From: an uncultured Collinsella sp.
GTDB taxonomy: Bacteria; Actinomycetota; Coriobacteriia; Coriobacteriales; Coriobacteriaceae
Length of the DNA: 64,000 bases
Assembly (NCBI GenBank): GCA_958443615.1
Contig: CAUCLI010000003.1
Location: 62,001 to 126,000, forward strand
Direction: 5' to 3'
This document shows, in pieces, positions 45,059 through 53,813 of the stretch. Each line of letters starts with the position of its first letter. Position 1 is the first letter of the stretch. Made by a program: the position numbers and the translations under genes. Under the pieces are notes generated by a model. The model saw only the letters and a program-made list of their open reading frames with translations, was not told where the DNA came from and searched no databases.

Positions 45059-46630
45059 TTACTTGCGGCGGCGGGCGGCGACGAAGGCCGCAGCGGAGCC
45101 GAGCGCCGAAGCGGCGACGGCGAACATGGAGGCGTCGTCGGTCTGCGGGAGCTTGTCGCCCTCGACAGGCTTCTTACCGTTCTCGGGCTTTGCCTCGGGC
45201 TTTGCCTCGGGCTTGGCCTCGGGCTTGACGGACTCGGTGGGCTTGAGCTCGACGGCCGGGGTGCTCCACTTGGCGTAGACGGTGATGTCACCGGCGGTGT
45301 GAGCGGCGGGGTCGAAAGCGGTCTTGCCCTCCTTGTCGAGGAACCAACCCTCGAACGCGTAACACTGAGGATGGGTCGGGTTCGCGGGCAAGGCGACGGC
45401 GGTGCCCTCGGCGGCCTCGATCGCCGCATTCTCGGTTGCGTCGATCTTGTCGTCGAAGGTCACGGTGTAGGCCTTGACGAGGTTCTGCTCTGCCTTTTCG
45501 ACGTTGTCGACGAGATCGCTCACCGCGCCGAGGTTCTCGGTGGCGGTGCCGTTCTTGATGCGCGCGAGAAGATCCTCGGCCTTGGCAAGAGACTCCTCGA
45601 GCGCCTTCACGGTCTCGGCGGAGTAATCGCCGGCATGATCGCGCAGCAGCGCCCGAACGCGGGCGATGGCGCCCTCGAGCTCCGAGGTATCGTAAGCCTC
45701 GGTCATATCGCCTGTGCCAGTGCCTGTGATGGCGATCTCGAGAAGCGCGTTCAAGCCGCCTACGTCGTTGGTCGTGCCGTTCAGATAAAGGCGAACGTAC
45801 CGCCCGGTGACAGGCTGCTTGCCTTGAAGCAGGTCCTTGCCCTCGGCGGTCTCGGTGTAGTAGGCATCCGTGGGCGCGGTGCCGAGCCCAAAGACGTCGG
45901 ACTTGTCATCACCGGCAGAGTAATAGACGACGTTCTTAGTCGAGAAGGAAGGATCATCGGAGATCACGAGCGCGGTGTTCGCATAGCTCGCGCCATCGAT
46001 GAGGGAGCGCCAAATGCGGAAATTCTTGATGGTCGCGCTCTTCTCCAAGTCAAACTGGACATATACGGCTCTCTTGGCGCCCTTCGCACCGAGCTTCGCG
46101 GTGCCGGCATAACTGGGGGTGCCGTCGGTGTTGAGGCGACCCCACCTGGCAAGTCCGTTCACCGCGTTAGACAGCATGAAATCACGGTATCCGGGTCGAT
46201 TGCCGGGCTTGCCGTCCACCCAATACGCGCGCATCAGATCGCTGTTATTATGATCGTCCACATTGCCGCCCCTGACGGTGTCATCCGTCGGGTTCATGAA
46301 GGTCGTGAGGTTCTCGCCCGGAACGAGCACGTCGTAAGAGGACTTGAGTCTTTTTATAAGCTCCTCGTTTGTGAACGAAGACTGGGTCCCCAGCTCCAGG
46401 TACGCGATGGTAAGCTCGCTGTCGGCTCCGCTTGCGATCCAAGACTCTGGCGTGACGTTCGGGCGCACCGCGACCAACTTGTCCATCATGGCCCTAACGT
46501 CCGCTGCGCTCACTTGCTCAATAGAGACTGCAGATCCATCCGCAAAAGCGATGGGAGTCCCAGTAAAACCTCCCGTCAACCCAAGAGCGGCGATGAAGGC
46601 GATGCCCGACCTCGAAAACAGTCGACTCAT
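45059..46630 (-). CDS. LPQTD-anchored cell-surface protein (F5/8C-like, FIVAR-like and InlB-repeat-like domains)
   Basis: A 523-residue secreted protein. A signal peptide (about 1-30, ending PIAFA) is followed by a galactose-binding/F5-8 type C-like beta domain (about 130-300, VYVQFDLEKSATIKNFRIWR and VTGRYVRLYLNG). A helical FIVAR-like segment (about 315-385) and one Listeria-Bacteroides repeat (YTVTFDDKIDA to FEGWFLDKEGKTAF and ITVYAKW, about 395-460) come next. The tail has PEAK repeats, the sorting signal LPQTD (about 494), a hydrophobic helix and RRRK. LPXTD rather than LPXTG suggests a matching sortase. It probably binds glycans or host matrix. It is a single-gene unit between galU and rpoB with palindromes at its promoter. 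Confidence 0.85.
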   Translation of the reverse strand: MSRLFSRSGIAFIAALGLTGGFTGTPIAFADGSAVSIEQVSAADVRAMMDKLVAVRPNVTPESWIASGADSELTIAYLELGTQSSFTNEELIKRLKSSYDVLVPGENLTTFMNPTDDTVRGGNVDDHNNSDLMRAYWVDGKPGNRPGYRDFMLSNAVNGLARWGRLNTDGTPSYAGTAKLGAKGAKRAVYVQFDLEKSATIKNFRIWRSLIDGASYANTALVISDDPSFSTKNVVYYSAGDDKSDVFGLGTAPTDAYYTETAEGKDLLQGKQPVTGRYVRLYLNGTTNDVGGLNALLEIAITGTGTGDMTEAYDTSELEGAIARVRALLRDHAGDYSAETVKALEESLAKAEDLLARIKNGTATENLGAVSDLVDNVEKAEQNLVKAYTVTFDDKIDATENAAIEAAEGTAVALPANPTHPQCYAFEGWFLDKEGKTAFDPAAHTAGDITVYAKWSTPAVELKPTESVKPEAKPEAKPEAKPENGKKPVEGDKLPQTDDASMFAVAASALGSAAAFVAARRRK

Positions 46631-46681
46631 TTCATTCCCCCTAACGAGGACTCACGTCCTTCTGGCTTGAAAATAAAAGGC

Positions 46682-46736
46682 TGGTAATATTACCACCTAC
46701 AAACCGACTATGTTTATAGCAGATTGACATTTGTCA
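46682..46736 (-). promoter_or_regulatory. Palindromes flanking the surface-protein promoter
   Basis: A 14-bp perfect palindrome TGGTAATATTACCA (46682-46695) and a second one, TGACATTTGTCA (46725-46736), lie on either side of a minus-strand -10-like TATAAA (46718-46713). The first would be at about +20 and the second in the -35 to -10 spacer. They look like operators, but the -35 is poor. Confidence 0.5.
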
Positions 46737-46773
46737 TCATTGGAATCGGGAAGGCCTTACACACCGAACATAA

Positions 46774-46806
46774 AAACCCCGCATCGCAGTATACGATGCG
46801 GGGTTT
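46774..46806 (-). terminator. galU: Intrinsic terminator of galU
   Basis: A perfect 13-bp stem AAACCCCGCATCG (46774-46786) / CGATGCGGGGTTT (46794-46806) with a 7-nt loop and a T-run on the minus strand (46776-46772) lies 28 nt after the galU stop. Confidence 0.95.
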
Positions 46807-46833
46807 GAAGAGCCTTGACAGAACCGTCGATGT

Positions 46834-47739
46834 CTAGCGCTCCAGACCGCCGCGCTCGTCGACGGCCGCCCAGAACTCGCCGGCGAAGCGGGGGTCGCTC
46901 GCGGCCATGAGGGCGTTGGTGGCGATCCAGCCGGAGGGGGTGCCGGTGTCGTAGCCGGAGAGCGGGTCGATCACGACGGCGTACATGGCCTCGCGGTCCA
47001 GGCTGCGCGCCATGGCGTCGGTCAGCTGGATCTCGTTGCCCTTGCCGGGCTGCTGGTTGGCGAGGAGCTCCATGACGAGCGGGCTCAGCAGGTAGCGGCC
47101 GACGATGTAGAGGTTCGAGGGGGCCGCCTCGGGGCTCGGCTTCTCGACCAGGCCGCCGATGCGCCACACGGCGCCGGGCTCGGTCTCCCCCGCGCCCTCG
47201 CATCCCTCAAGGGTGCCCACGAAGTCGCCGGCGATGACGCCGTAGCGGTCGACCTGGTCGGGCGCGCACGGGGCGACGGCGATCACGGACGCGCCGCCGT
47301 GGGCGCGGGAGACCTCGAGCATCTTGTCGCAGATGTCCTTGGCGGGGACCACGTAGTCGCCCAGGAGGACCAGAAAGGGCTCGCCGGCGCAGGCGTCGGC
47401 GGCGGAGCGGATGGCGTGGCCGAGGCCGCGCGGCTCGTACTGGTAGCGGAAGTCCACGGGCATGTTGCCGGCGTGGGCGACGGCGTCGGCGTAGCCGGCC
47501 TTGCCGCGCTCGCGCAGCAGGGCCTCAAGCGAGCGGTCGGGCTGGAAGTAGCTCAGCAGCTCGGGCTTGCCGGGGCTCGTCACGATGATGGCGCCGTCGA
47601 CCTCCTCCGGGTCGAGGGCCTCCTCCACCACGTACTGGATGACCGGCTTGTCGAGGACCGGCAGCATCTCCTTGGGGGTGCACTTGGTGGCGGGCAGGAA
47701 GCGGGTGCCGAGGCCGGCGGCGGGGATGATAGCCTTCAT
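46834..47739 (-). CDS. galU: UTP--glucose-1-phosphate uridylyltransferase
   Basis: A 301-residue nucleotidyltransferase. The nucleotide-binding start is MKAIIPAAGLGTRFLPATKC with TPKEMLPVLDKPVIQYVVEE (about 21-40). VLLGDYVVP (about 110) and GLVEKPSPEAAPSNLYIVGR complete the GalU pattern. It makes UDP-glucose for cell-wall and exopolysaccharide or glycolipid synthesis. AAAGGA precedes the ATG at 47739 by 6 nt. It is bounded by terminators on both sides and so is monocistronic, set between rplL and the surface-protein gene. Confidence 0.93.
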   Translation of the reverse strand: MKAIIPAAGLGTRFLPATKCTPKEMLPVLDKPVIQYVVEEALDPEEVDGAIIVTSPGKPELLSYFQPDRSLEALLRERGKAGYADAVAHAGNMPVDFRYQYEPRGLGHAIRSAADACAGEPFLVLLGDYVVPAKDICDKMLEVSRAHGGASVIAVAPCAPDQVDRYGVIAGDFVGTLEGCEGAGETEPGAVWRIGGLVEKPSPEAAPSNLYIVGRYLLSPLVMELLANQQPGKGNEIQLTDAMARSLDREAMYAVVIDPLSGYDTGTPSGWIATNALMAASDPRFAGEFWAAVDERGGLER

Positions 47740-47881
47740 GGACTGTCCTTTCAGCACAACCGCGGGCGCTATTCGCACGCGGTGAAAATGCGCAATGCAC
47801 ATACATTTTGTAATGTTACTCGCACAAGGTCGATATATCGAATTTCACACGGATATCCCGCAATTGCCCGACCCCCCAACG

Positions 47882-47914
47882 AAAAAAGCGGGACCCACAG
47901 ACGTGGATCCCGCT
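47882..47914 (-). terminator. rplL: Intrinsic terminator of rplJL
   Basis: A stem of nine pairs with one mismatch (AGCGGGACCC / GGATCCCGCT, 47887-47896 and 47905-47914) is followed on the minus strand by T6 (47887-47882). An extra small hairpin (CGCAGGTG / CACCTGCG, 47942-47960) lies between it and the rplL stop. Confidence 0.9.
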
Positions 47915-47966
47915 GTTGAGCGCGTTATGTGCTCAGTAGCCCGCAGGTGATGCACCTGCGTGGAAA

Positions 47967-48344
47967 CTACTTCAGGGTAACGGCAGCGCCGGCAGCCTCG
48001 AGCTTCTCCTTGGCGGCCTCGGCGTCCTCCTTCTTGGCACCCTCGATGACGGCCTTGGGAGCGCCCTCGACGACCTCCTTGGCCTCCTTCAGGCCGAGGG
48101 AGGTGAGCTCACGGACGACCTTGATGACCTGGATCTTGTTGTCGCCGAAGCCCTCGAGCACGACGTCGAACTCGGTCTTCTCCTCGGCCTCCTCAGCGGC
48201 GGCGACAGGGCCGGCCACGACGGCGGCAGGAGCGGCGGCGGAAACGCCGAAGGTGTCCTCGATAGCCTTGACGAGCTCGGAAGCCTCGAGCAGGGTCATT
48301 TCCTTCAGAGCCTCGATGATCTCATCGGTGGTAAGCTTAGCCAT
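47967..48344 (-). CDS. rplL: 50S ribosomal protein L7/L12
   Basis: A 125-residue stalk protein. The N-terminal dimerisation helices ([20 protein letters not shown]) are joined by an Ala-rich hinge ([20 protein letters not shown]) to the globular C-terminal domain ([20 protein letters not shown] then [20 protein letters not shown]), which recruits translation GTPases. It follows rplJ after 108 nt and ends the operon. Confidence 0.98.
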   Translation of the reverse strand: MAKLTTDEIIEALKEMTLLEASELVKAIEDTFGVSAAAPAAVVAGPVAAAEEAEEKTEFDVVLEGFGDNKIQVIKVVRELTSLGLKEAKEVVEGAPKAVIEGAKKEDAEAAKEKLEAAGAAVTLK

Positions 48345-48452
48345 TTCTAAGTCCTTTCGGTTTCCCTGCGTCTGGCAGGGAGATCAAAACTAAAGTACGG
48401 TGCGCGATGCACCAGGGGTGCAGCCGCTAGGCGGCCGCGGGAAGGCCGCCGA

Positions 48453-48974
48453 CTAGGCCGCCTTCTGCTCGGAGATCTGCTGAACGGTGCGGGCGAGACC
48501 AGAGGAAACGCCGTTGACGCAGACAGCGATGTCGCGAGCGAAGCCGTTGATGAGACCGGCGATCTGACCCAGGAGCTGATCCTTGCTGGGGAGCTCGGCG
48601 ATGGCGTCGACCTCGGCGGCGGAAACAGCCTGACCGTCAGAGATACCGCCCTTGATCTCCAGGACGCCCTTGGACTTCTTGGCGAACTCCTTGAGCACCT
48701 TGGCGGCGCTGACGGGCTCCTCCTCGAAGAACACGTAGGCGAGCGGGCCGACCAGCATCTCGTCCAGGTTCGGCTGCTCCTTGTTCTCCAGGGCGATGCG
48801 GACGAGGTTGTTCTTGTACACCTTCATCTGCGCGCCGGCCTCACGGAGCTGCTTGCGGAGCTCCTGGGCCTGAAGAACGGTGAGGCCGTTGTAGCTCACG
48901 ACGTAAACGCCGGCGTTGGACTCGATCTTGGACTCGATCTCGGCAACTGCATCGATCTTGTACTGCTTTGGCAT
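48453..48974 (-). CDS. rplJ: 50S ribosomal protein L10
   Basis: A 173-residue uL10: the N-terminal rRNA-binding domain (VYVVSYNGLTVLQAQELRKQ, about 23-42, and NLVRIALENK) and the C-terminal helix that carries L7/L12 dimers. AAGGAGGT precedes the ATG at 48974 by 7 nt. A leader with an attenuator lies upstream, and the usual upstream neighbours rplK-rplA are absent, so this is a two-gene rplJ-rplL operon with its own promoter. Confidence 0.97.
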   Translation of the reverse strand: MPKQYKIDAVAEIESKIESNAGVYVVSYNGLTVLQAQELRKQLREAGAQMKVYKNNLVRIALENKEQPNLDEMLVGPLAYVFFEEEPVSAAKVLKEFAKKSKGVLEIKGGISDGQAVSAAEVDAIAELPSKDQLLGQIAGLINGFARDIAVCVNGVSSGLARTVQQISEQKAA

Positions 48975-49040
48975 GTGGTACACCTCCTTCTTTTTCTTTT
49001 CCGGGCACGACCGCCAGGATGTGGGCGGGGGCATGCCTCG

Positions 49041-49195
49041 AAAAAGAAAGCCCCCGCGCTGCTTGAGCGACGGGGGCGAGAAGACAAGTGCTACTCAACC
49101 ACCTCGGCTGGCGGGTTTCCCCTTTACTCCATAGCGCTCGCTTGCGCGGGCACGCTGGAACCGGCTGTCTCTGGCAGCAATCGTGCGTGTGCGAT
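49041..49195 (-). promoter_or_regulatory. L10 leader RNA with attenuator hairpin
   Basis: On the minus strand the leader carries AGACAGCCGG (49170-49161) and, about 60 nt later, CCAGCCGAGGT (49110-49100), close to the paired conserved segments of the known L10 leader. In that leader, L10 with L7/L12 binds its own mRNA. Downstream is a strong terminator-type hairpin (GCCCCC/GGGGGC, 49050-49077) followed by CTTTCTTTTT (49049-49041), 67 nt before rplJ. Excess L10 binding would favour the terminator. Confidence 0.7.
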
Positions 49196-49200
49196 TTGGT

Positions 49201-49229
49201 AGTATCGCAGCCGGCGCCACCCGCGTCAA
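49201..49229 (-). promoter_or_regulatory. rplJ: Sigma-70 type promoter of rplJL
   Basis: On the minus strand TTGACG (49229-49224), exactly 17 bp, GATACT (49206-49201). The leader to rplJ is about 220 nt. Confidence 0.8.
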
Positions 49230-49294
49230 GATGGCCGGCGCGATCGAGAGCGCATGCACAGCTTGCACACATGCAGCGCGCCCGCCGGGCGCTA

Positions 49295-49325
49295 TGTGTA
49301 ATTTGCACCCGTCCCCAATTACACA
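49295..49325. repeat. Palindromic element (GTCCCC core), copy 2, overlapping the feoB stop
   Basis: TGTGTAATT (49295-49303) and AATTACACA (49317-49325) flank the core TGCACCCGTCCCC. It is the reverse-oriented relative of 44710-44742; the third-from-centre arm bases changed (GC to TA) but remain complementary. The TAA stop of feoB (49321-49319) lies within its right arm, so the element supplies the last codons of that gene. Confidence 0.8.
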
Positions 49326-51678
49326 AAGCCAAGGGCAAGGCCGACGAGGCGCACGATGAAGGCCACCACCCATGCCACGACGCACTGCAAGGCGAAGACG
49401 GCGGCCGCCCAGCGCGGTCCGAGCTCGTTCTTCACGGCGCCGATGGCGGCGACGCACGGCGGGTAGAGCAGGGTGAATACGAGGAACACGTACGCGGTGA
49501 GCGGGGTGAACAGCCCCATGAGCGCCGCGGCGGACTCGGTACCCAGCAGCACCGCGAGCGTGGAGATGACGCTCTCCTTGGCGAGCAGGCCCGTCACGAG
49601 CGCCGTGCTCGCGCGCCAGTCGCCGAAGCCGAGGGGCGCCAGAACAGGCGCGATGATGCCGCCGATGCCGGCGAGCAGGCTCTCCGACTGATCGGCCACC
49701 ACGTTGAGCTGCCCGTCGAAAGTCTGCAGGAACCACACGACGATGCTCGCCGCGAAGATGATGGTGAACGCGCGCTGCAGGAAGTCCTTCGCCTTGTCCC
49801 AAGCGAGCATGACGGTCGTCTTCAGGCTGGGCAGGCGGTAGTTCGGCAGCTCCATGATGAAGGGCACCGGTTCGCCGCGAAACACCGTGCGCTTGAAGAT
49901 GAGGGCCATGACCGCCGCCACCGCGACACCCAGAAGATACAGCGAGACCATCGCAAGAACGCTCCCCCGCGCGAAGAACGCGGAGGTGAGCAGGCCGTAC
50001 ACCGGCAGCTTGGCAGAACAGCTCATGAACGGCGTGAGCATGACGGTCATCTTGCGGTCGTGCTCGGATGGGAGGGTCCGCGTGGCCATGATGGCGGGCA
50101 CGCTGCAGCCGAATCCCACGAGCATGGGCACGAAGCTGCGGCCCGACAGACCGAAGTGACGCAGCACCTTGTCCATCACGAACGCAACGCGGGCCATGTA
50201 GCCCGAATCCTCGAGCATGGATAGGAGCAGGAACAGCACGACGATGAGCGGCAGGAAGGACAGCATGCTCCCCACGCCCGCGAAGATGCCGTCGATCACG
50301 AGCGAGCGCACCACGGGGTTGACCCCCATCGATGCGAGGGTGCCGGCGACGATCGACGTGACCCAGGCGACCCCCTCCTCCATCAGGCCTTGCAGCCATG
50401 CGCCGAGCGAGCCGAACGAGAGCCAGAAGACGAGCGCCATGATGAGCAGGAACGCCGGGAACGCCGTGTACCGGCCGGTGAGGATGCGGTCGATCGCCAC
50501 CGAGCGCTTGTGCTCGCGACTTTCGCGCGGTTTGACCACGCACGCACGGCAGACGCCGCCGATGAAACTGAAACGCATGTCGGCCAGCGCGGAGAGGCGC
50601 TCCTTGCCCGACTCCCCTTCCATCTGGCTGATGACGTGTTCGAGGGCCTCGAGCTCGTTTTCGTCCAGGCCGAGCGCCTCCCTCACCAGGGCGTCGCCCT
50701 CCACGAGCTTGGTCGCGGCGAAACGGGGCGGAAAGCCCGCGCGCACCGCATGATCCTCGACGAGATGGATGACGGCGTGGATGCAACGGTGCAGGGCTCC
50801 GTGGTCCGGACCGTCGGCGGGGCAGAAATCCTGACGCCCGGGTAACTCGCGATGACGCGCCACGTACAGGGCGTGCTCGACGAGCTCGGATATCCCCTCG
50901 CCCTTTGCAGCGGAAATGGGCACCACCGGGATACCGAGCATGCCCTCGAGGCGGTTCACGTCGATGGTGCCGCCGTTCGCGGCCACCTCGTCCATCATGT
51001 TGAGGGCGAGCACCATGGGACGGTCGAGCTCCATGAGCTGCAGGGTGAGATACAGGTTGCGCTCGATGTTGGTCGCGTCGACGATGTTGATGATGGCGTC
51101 GGGCCCCTCCTCGAGAATGAACCGACGGCTCACCACCTCCTCGCTCGTATAAGGGGAGAGCGAGTAAATCCCGGGCAGATCCGTGATGGTCACATTGTCG
51201 TGCCCAGTATGCGGCCGTCCTTGCGGTCGACGGTCACCCCGGGAAAGTTGCCGACATGCTGGTTCGAACCGGTGAGCTGGTTGAACAGCGTGGTCTTGCC
51301 GCAATTCTGATTGCCGGCGAGCGCGAACCGCAAAGGCTCGTCGGCGGAGGCGCATTGCCGGCCTATGCGCGGCCGACAGATGCACTCTCCGATGGCGGGG
51401 TGTTCGGATGCCGCGGGGACGGGATTCTCACGCGGGGCGTTGTGGGCGTCGTGCACGTCGACGAGCTCTATGCGAGCGGCGTCGGCAAGGCGCAGCGTAA
51501 GCTCGTAATCACGAAGCCGAATCTCCACCGGATCGCCCATGGGGGCGTGCTTCATCATGGTGACCTCCGTGCCCGGGGTCAGACCCATGTCCAAGATATG
51601 CTGATACAGCGCCGCGTCATCGGAGTCGACCGATGCCACGACGGCGTCCTTGCCGATCTCCAGCTTGTCGAGCCTCAT
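49319..51678 (-). pseudogene. feoB: Fused FeoA-FeoB ferrous iron transporter, frameshifted
   Basis: From ATG 51678 the first frame gives a FeoA SH3-like domain ([20 protein letters not shown] to [16 protein letters not shown], about 1-75), a linker with [11 protein letters not shown], and the FeoB G1 region [20 protein letters not shown]. It then stops at 51190. A second frame, open to 49319, continues with [20 protein letters not shown] (G3), LNMMDE (G4), and the transporter with Gate motifs GFGCSVPAIMATRTL and FMSCSAKLPVYG. One extra base at the CCC of 51203-51205 would join them (...GRILG-HDNVTI). The rest looks intact, so this is either a recent mutation or a sequencing error. FeoAB fusions are known. 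The stop lies in a palindromic element. Confidence 0.8.
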
Positions 51679-51894
51679 ATCGCACCGTCTCCTCAATCGC
51701 GCGCCGCCGCGGCGCGCGCCCATACGCCCGCCAGCCAAAGCCGGCGCTGCGGATTCGCATCAGCATTTCATAGTACCGAGGCGCGGAAACGATGTCACGC
51801 ATGGCAAACTTTTTTCATCCGCCGCCATCGGTCGCCGCCATCGGTCGCTGGACGGGCAGAAGGGAGCGACGTCTGCGGGAACAGGGCGGCGCAC

Positions 51895-52623
51895 CTAGAT
51901 GGGCAGCCCCTCCCCGCCCAAGTGCGCTGCGGGGTCGGCCACCTCGACCAGGCTGAATGACGCGCCGTCGAACCGGTAGACGAGCACGCAGCAATTGGGG
52001 AACGGGCTGGGGAGCTCCACCTCGGCGGTATGCTCCCAGGTATGGGCGAATGCCTTGCAAGCGGCGCCATGGCTCACCGCGAGCACATTGCCCGAGCGCG
52101 GGGCGCCCTCGTCGAGCGGGCGCAGGGCGCAGGGTTCGACCGGAGCATCCGTGCGACCGGGCACGGGATTGCGCGAGCCAATCGACTGACTTGACGAAAC
52201 GCCTTCCGGCGCGAAGACCGGCCTCGCCTCGTAGTCCCCGCGCATCACCGCCGCGAGCGTCGAGGTCAGGCGCGCTTCGAGCTCCAACTCCGGCTCGCCG
52301 CCAAACGAAACCGGATAATCCCCCATAGGCTTGGGCAACGCCAGCACGTCGGTGCCCTCGAGATCGCCGAACGAGCGCTCGCGCAGGCCCTCGAGACGCT
52401 GATAGGGCCCCGCCCAGAGAAGCTCCATCGTCCCGCACGCGCGCTCGGCAGGCGAGCTGAACGCCGCATCAAAGCGCACGCCGCGCTCTCCCAGCCACGA
52501 TGCCGCGGCGCGGGCCTGCTCGCGGCCCAGATCCGTGAGAGGGGAATCGCAGCGCCCTTGAATGAGCAATCGGGTGTTGAACACCGTCTGGCCGTGTCGA
52601 ACGAGATACAACGTTGTAAACAT
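51895..52623 (-). CDS. Histidine phosphatase family protein
   Basis: A 242-residue protein of the phosphoglycerate-mutase-like superfamily. The catalytic motif is LVRHGQTVFN (about 7-16), with SPLTDLGREQARAAASWLGE (about 27-46), SSPAERACGT, the second histidine in AVSHGAACKAF (about 181), and a conserved ERSFGDLEG. It removes phosphate from an unknown small substrate. AGGAG 5 nt before the ATG at 52623 fits. The next gene on this strand (feoAB) is 217 bp upstream, so it is probably monocistronic. Confidence 0.88.
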   Translation of the reverse strand: MFTTLYLVRHGQTVFNTRLLIQGRCDSPLTDLGREQARAAASWLGERGVRFDAAFSSPAERACGTMELLWAGPYQRLEGLRERSFGDLEGTDVLALPKPMGDYPVSFGGEPELELEARLTSTLAAVMRGDYEARPVFAPEGVSSSQSIGSRNPVPGRTDAPVEPCALRPLDEGAPRSGNVLAVSHGAACKAFAHTWEHTAEVELPSPFPNCCVLVYRFDGASFSLVEVADPAAHLGGEGLPI

Positions 52624-52778
52624 GGATGCTCCTCCAGGGTTCGACTATGAGGCGCCGTGGCGGATGGGGCGACACGTCCTGCGACGCGCATCGGTCGCGT
52701 TTGCAAGACCCCGCCGCGAGGGCGCGAACTCGCGATTCCACGGCAACGGTCTCCCAACCGCGTGCGCCTATATATTTT

Positions 52779-52892
52779 GATCGCAAAGTGCCAAGCTGCA
52801 ACAGGATGGCATTTTACGACCGTTCTCCAGCCTCATCGCTCTCAGAAATGGTCGTAAAATGCCGAGCTGTATCAGATTGGCACGTTACGACC
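52779..52892. repeat. Two tandem stem-loops with equal 15-nt spacers
   Basis: Unit 1 has arms 52779-52792 and 52808-52821 (GATCGCAAAGTGCC / GGCATTTTACGACC) and unit 2 has arms 52850-52863 and 52879-52892 (GGTCGTAAAATGCC / GGCACGTTACGACC). Each is 14-15-14 nt, and the spacers are related (aagctgcaacaggat, gagctgtatcagatt). The units are 71 bp apart. They lie in the 500-bp gap between the histidine phosphatase and the flavodoxin-like gene; otherwise that gap holds only the minisatellite. Confidence 0.75.
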
Positions 52893-52934
52893 ATTCCCTT
52901 GCGCGCTCACGATTCTACGCACGCGTGCCACCCG

Positions 52935-53037
52935 CTCCGCAGCACCTTGCTCCGCCGCACCCGCCCCGCCGCACCTTGCTCCGCCGCACCCGCCCCGCCG
53001 CACCTTGCTCCGCCGCACCTTGCCCCGCCGCACCTTC
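52935..53037. repeat. GC-rich minisatellite of about 15-bp units
   Basis: Seven units of 14-15 bp based on CTCCGCCGCACCTTG, with variants CTCCGCCGCACCCGC; a 29-bp double unit occurs twice in a row. It lies about 90 bp upstream of the next gene and shows no coding continuity with it. Confidence 0.85.
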
Positions 53038-53123
53038 ATATTGGCTCGAGGATGCGCGTGGCACGGGGAGACGGCACGAGGTACAGTACTCCGTACGGCT
53101 TTCGGGACAGAAAGGGCGAGACC

Positions 53124-53777
53124 ATGACACACACCCCCATCGAACGCGAGGAGCCGCCGCGCGAGCGCACCGCGCTCCCCGTCCGGCTCGCCCTTGTCGA
53201 CGCGGGACTCAGCGCGCCAGCGGCGTGTCTGGGGCATCTCTCGCACGACCTGCTCGAGGCCTTGGATGTCTACGAACGCCATCTCCCCCTGCCCGCATAC
53301 GGCGCCGCGCGCGCGATCGAATCCCACACCTACCTCCTCTCTCCCACTAATGGAGACGTGAAACGCGTGTGGAGCGAACTGCGCGAGCAGTCGCTACGCG
53401 ACGAGCAGGCGGACCTCCCCCGCCGCGCGCTTCTCTACGGACTCGCATGCACCGATGACCACGACTCCGCCGCAGCTCGCAAGGCACTTGACGAACTCGG
53501 CGCCGCATGCGATTCCGTTGGGATCCCGTGGGGCGGAGGCATCGCCGTGGGCGGCGGCCTGCTCGTGAGCGCCTCCGCGCGCAGCCCGCGCATGGGCCGC
53601 ATGCGCCGACGTCGCTCCGAGGCGATCGACATGCTCATTGCCGCCATACGCTCGAGCTGCGGCGTGAGCACTCTGCCCAATCAGAACTCATCGGACCTCA
53701 TCATCGCGTCATGCCCGGTCCCGCGCTTCCTCTACGCCCCCATCTGCAGGGCATGCCGGAACTATCGCTGGGAATAA
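53124..53777 (+). CDS. Hypothetical protein, possibly flavodoxin/NAD(P)H oxidoreductase-like
   Basis: A 217-residue soluble protein. Weak features suggest a flavodoxin-like fold: AIESHTYLLSPTNGDVKRVW (about 63-82), a central ALLYGLACTDDHDSAAARKALDEL helix-strand unit, a glycine-rich strand IPWGGGIAVGGGLLVSA (about 137-153), and the C-terminal VPRFLYAPICRACRNYRWE seen in some FMN-reductase relatives. The N-terminal phosphate-binding loop is not convincing. AAAGGGCGAG precedes the ATG at 53124. I would treat the function as unknown. Confidence 0.55.
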   Translation: MTHTPIEREEPPRERTALPVRLALVDAGLSAPAACLGHLSHDLLEALDVYERHLPLPAYGAARAIESHTYLLSPTNGDVKRVWSELREQSLRDEQADLPRRALLYGLACTDDHDSAAARKALDELGAACDSVGIPWGGGIAVGGGLLVSASARSPRMGRMRRRRSEAIDMLIAAIRSSCGVSTLPNQNSSDLIIASCPVPRFLYAPICRACRNYRWE

Positions 53778-53813
53778 TCGGGTCGCTGTCCCTCCATCCG
53801 GCACATATAGACG

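Noticed and set aside
49041..49077. Terminator of an upstream gene before rplJ
   Set aside because: It lies downstream of a good promoter and of L10-leader motifs on the same strand, so attenuation of rplJL explains it better; no minus-strand gene ends just before it, since feoAB ends at 49319 upstream of the promoter.
51820..51860. Two-copy CGCCGCCATCGGT direct repeat
   Set aside because: Only two units, short and adjacent; too little to call a functional element.
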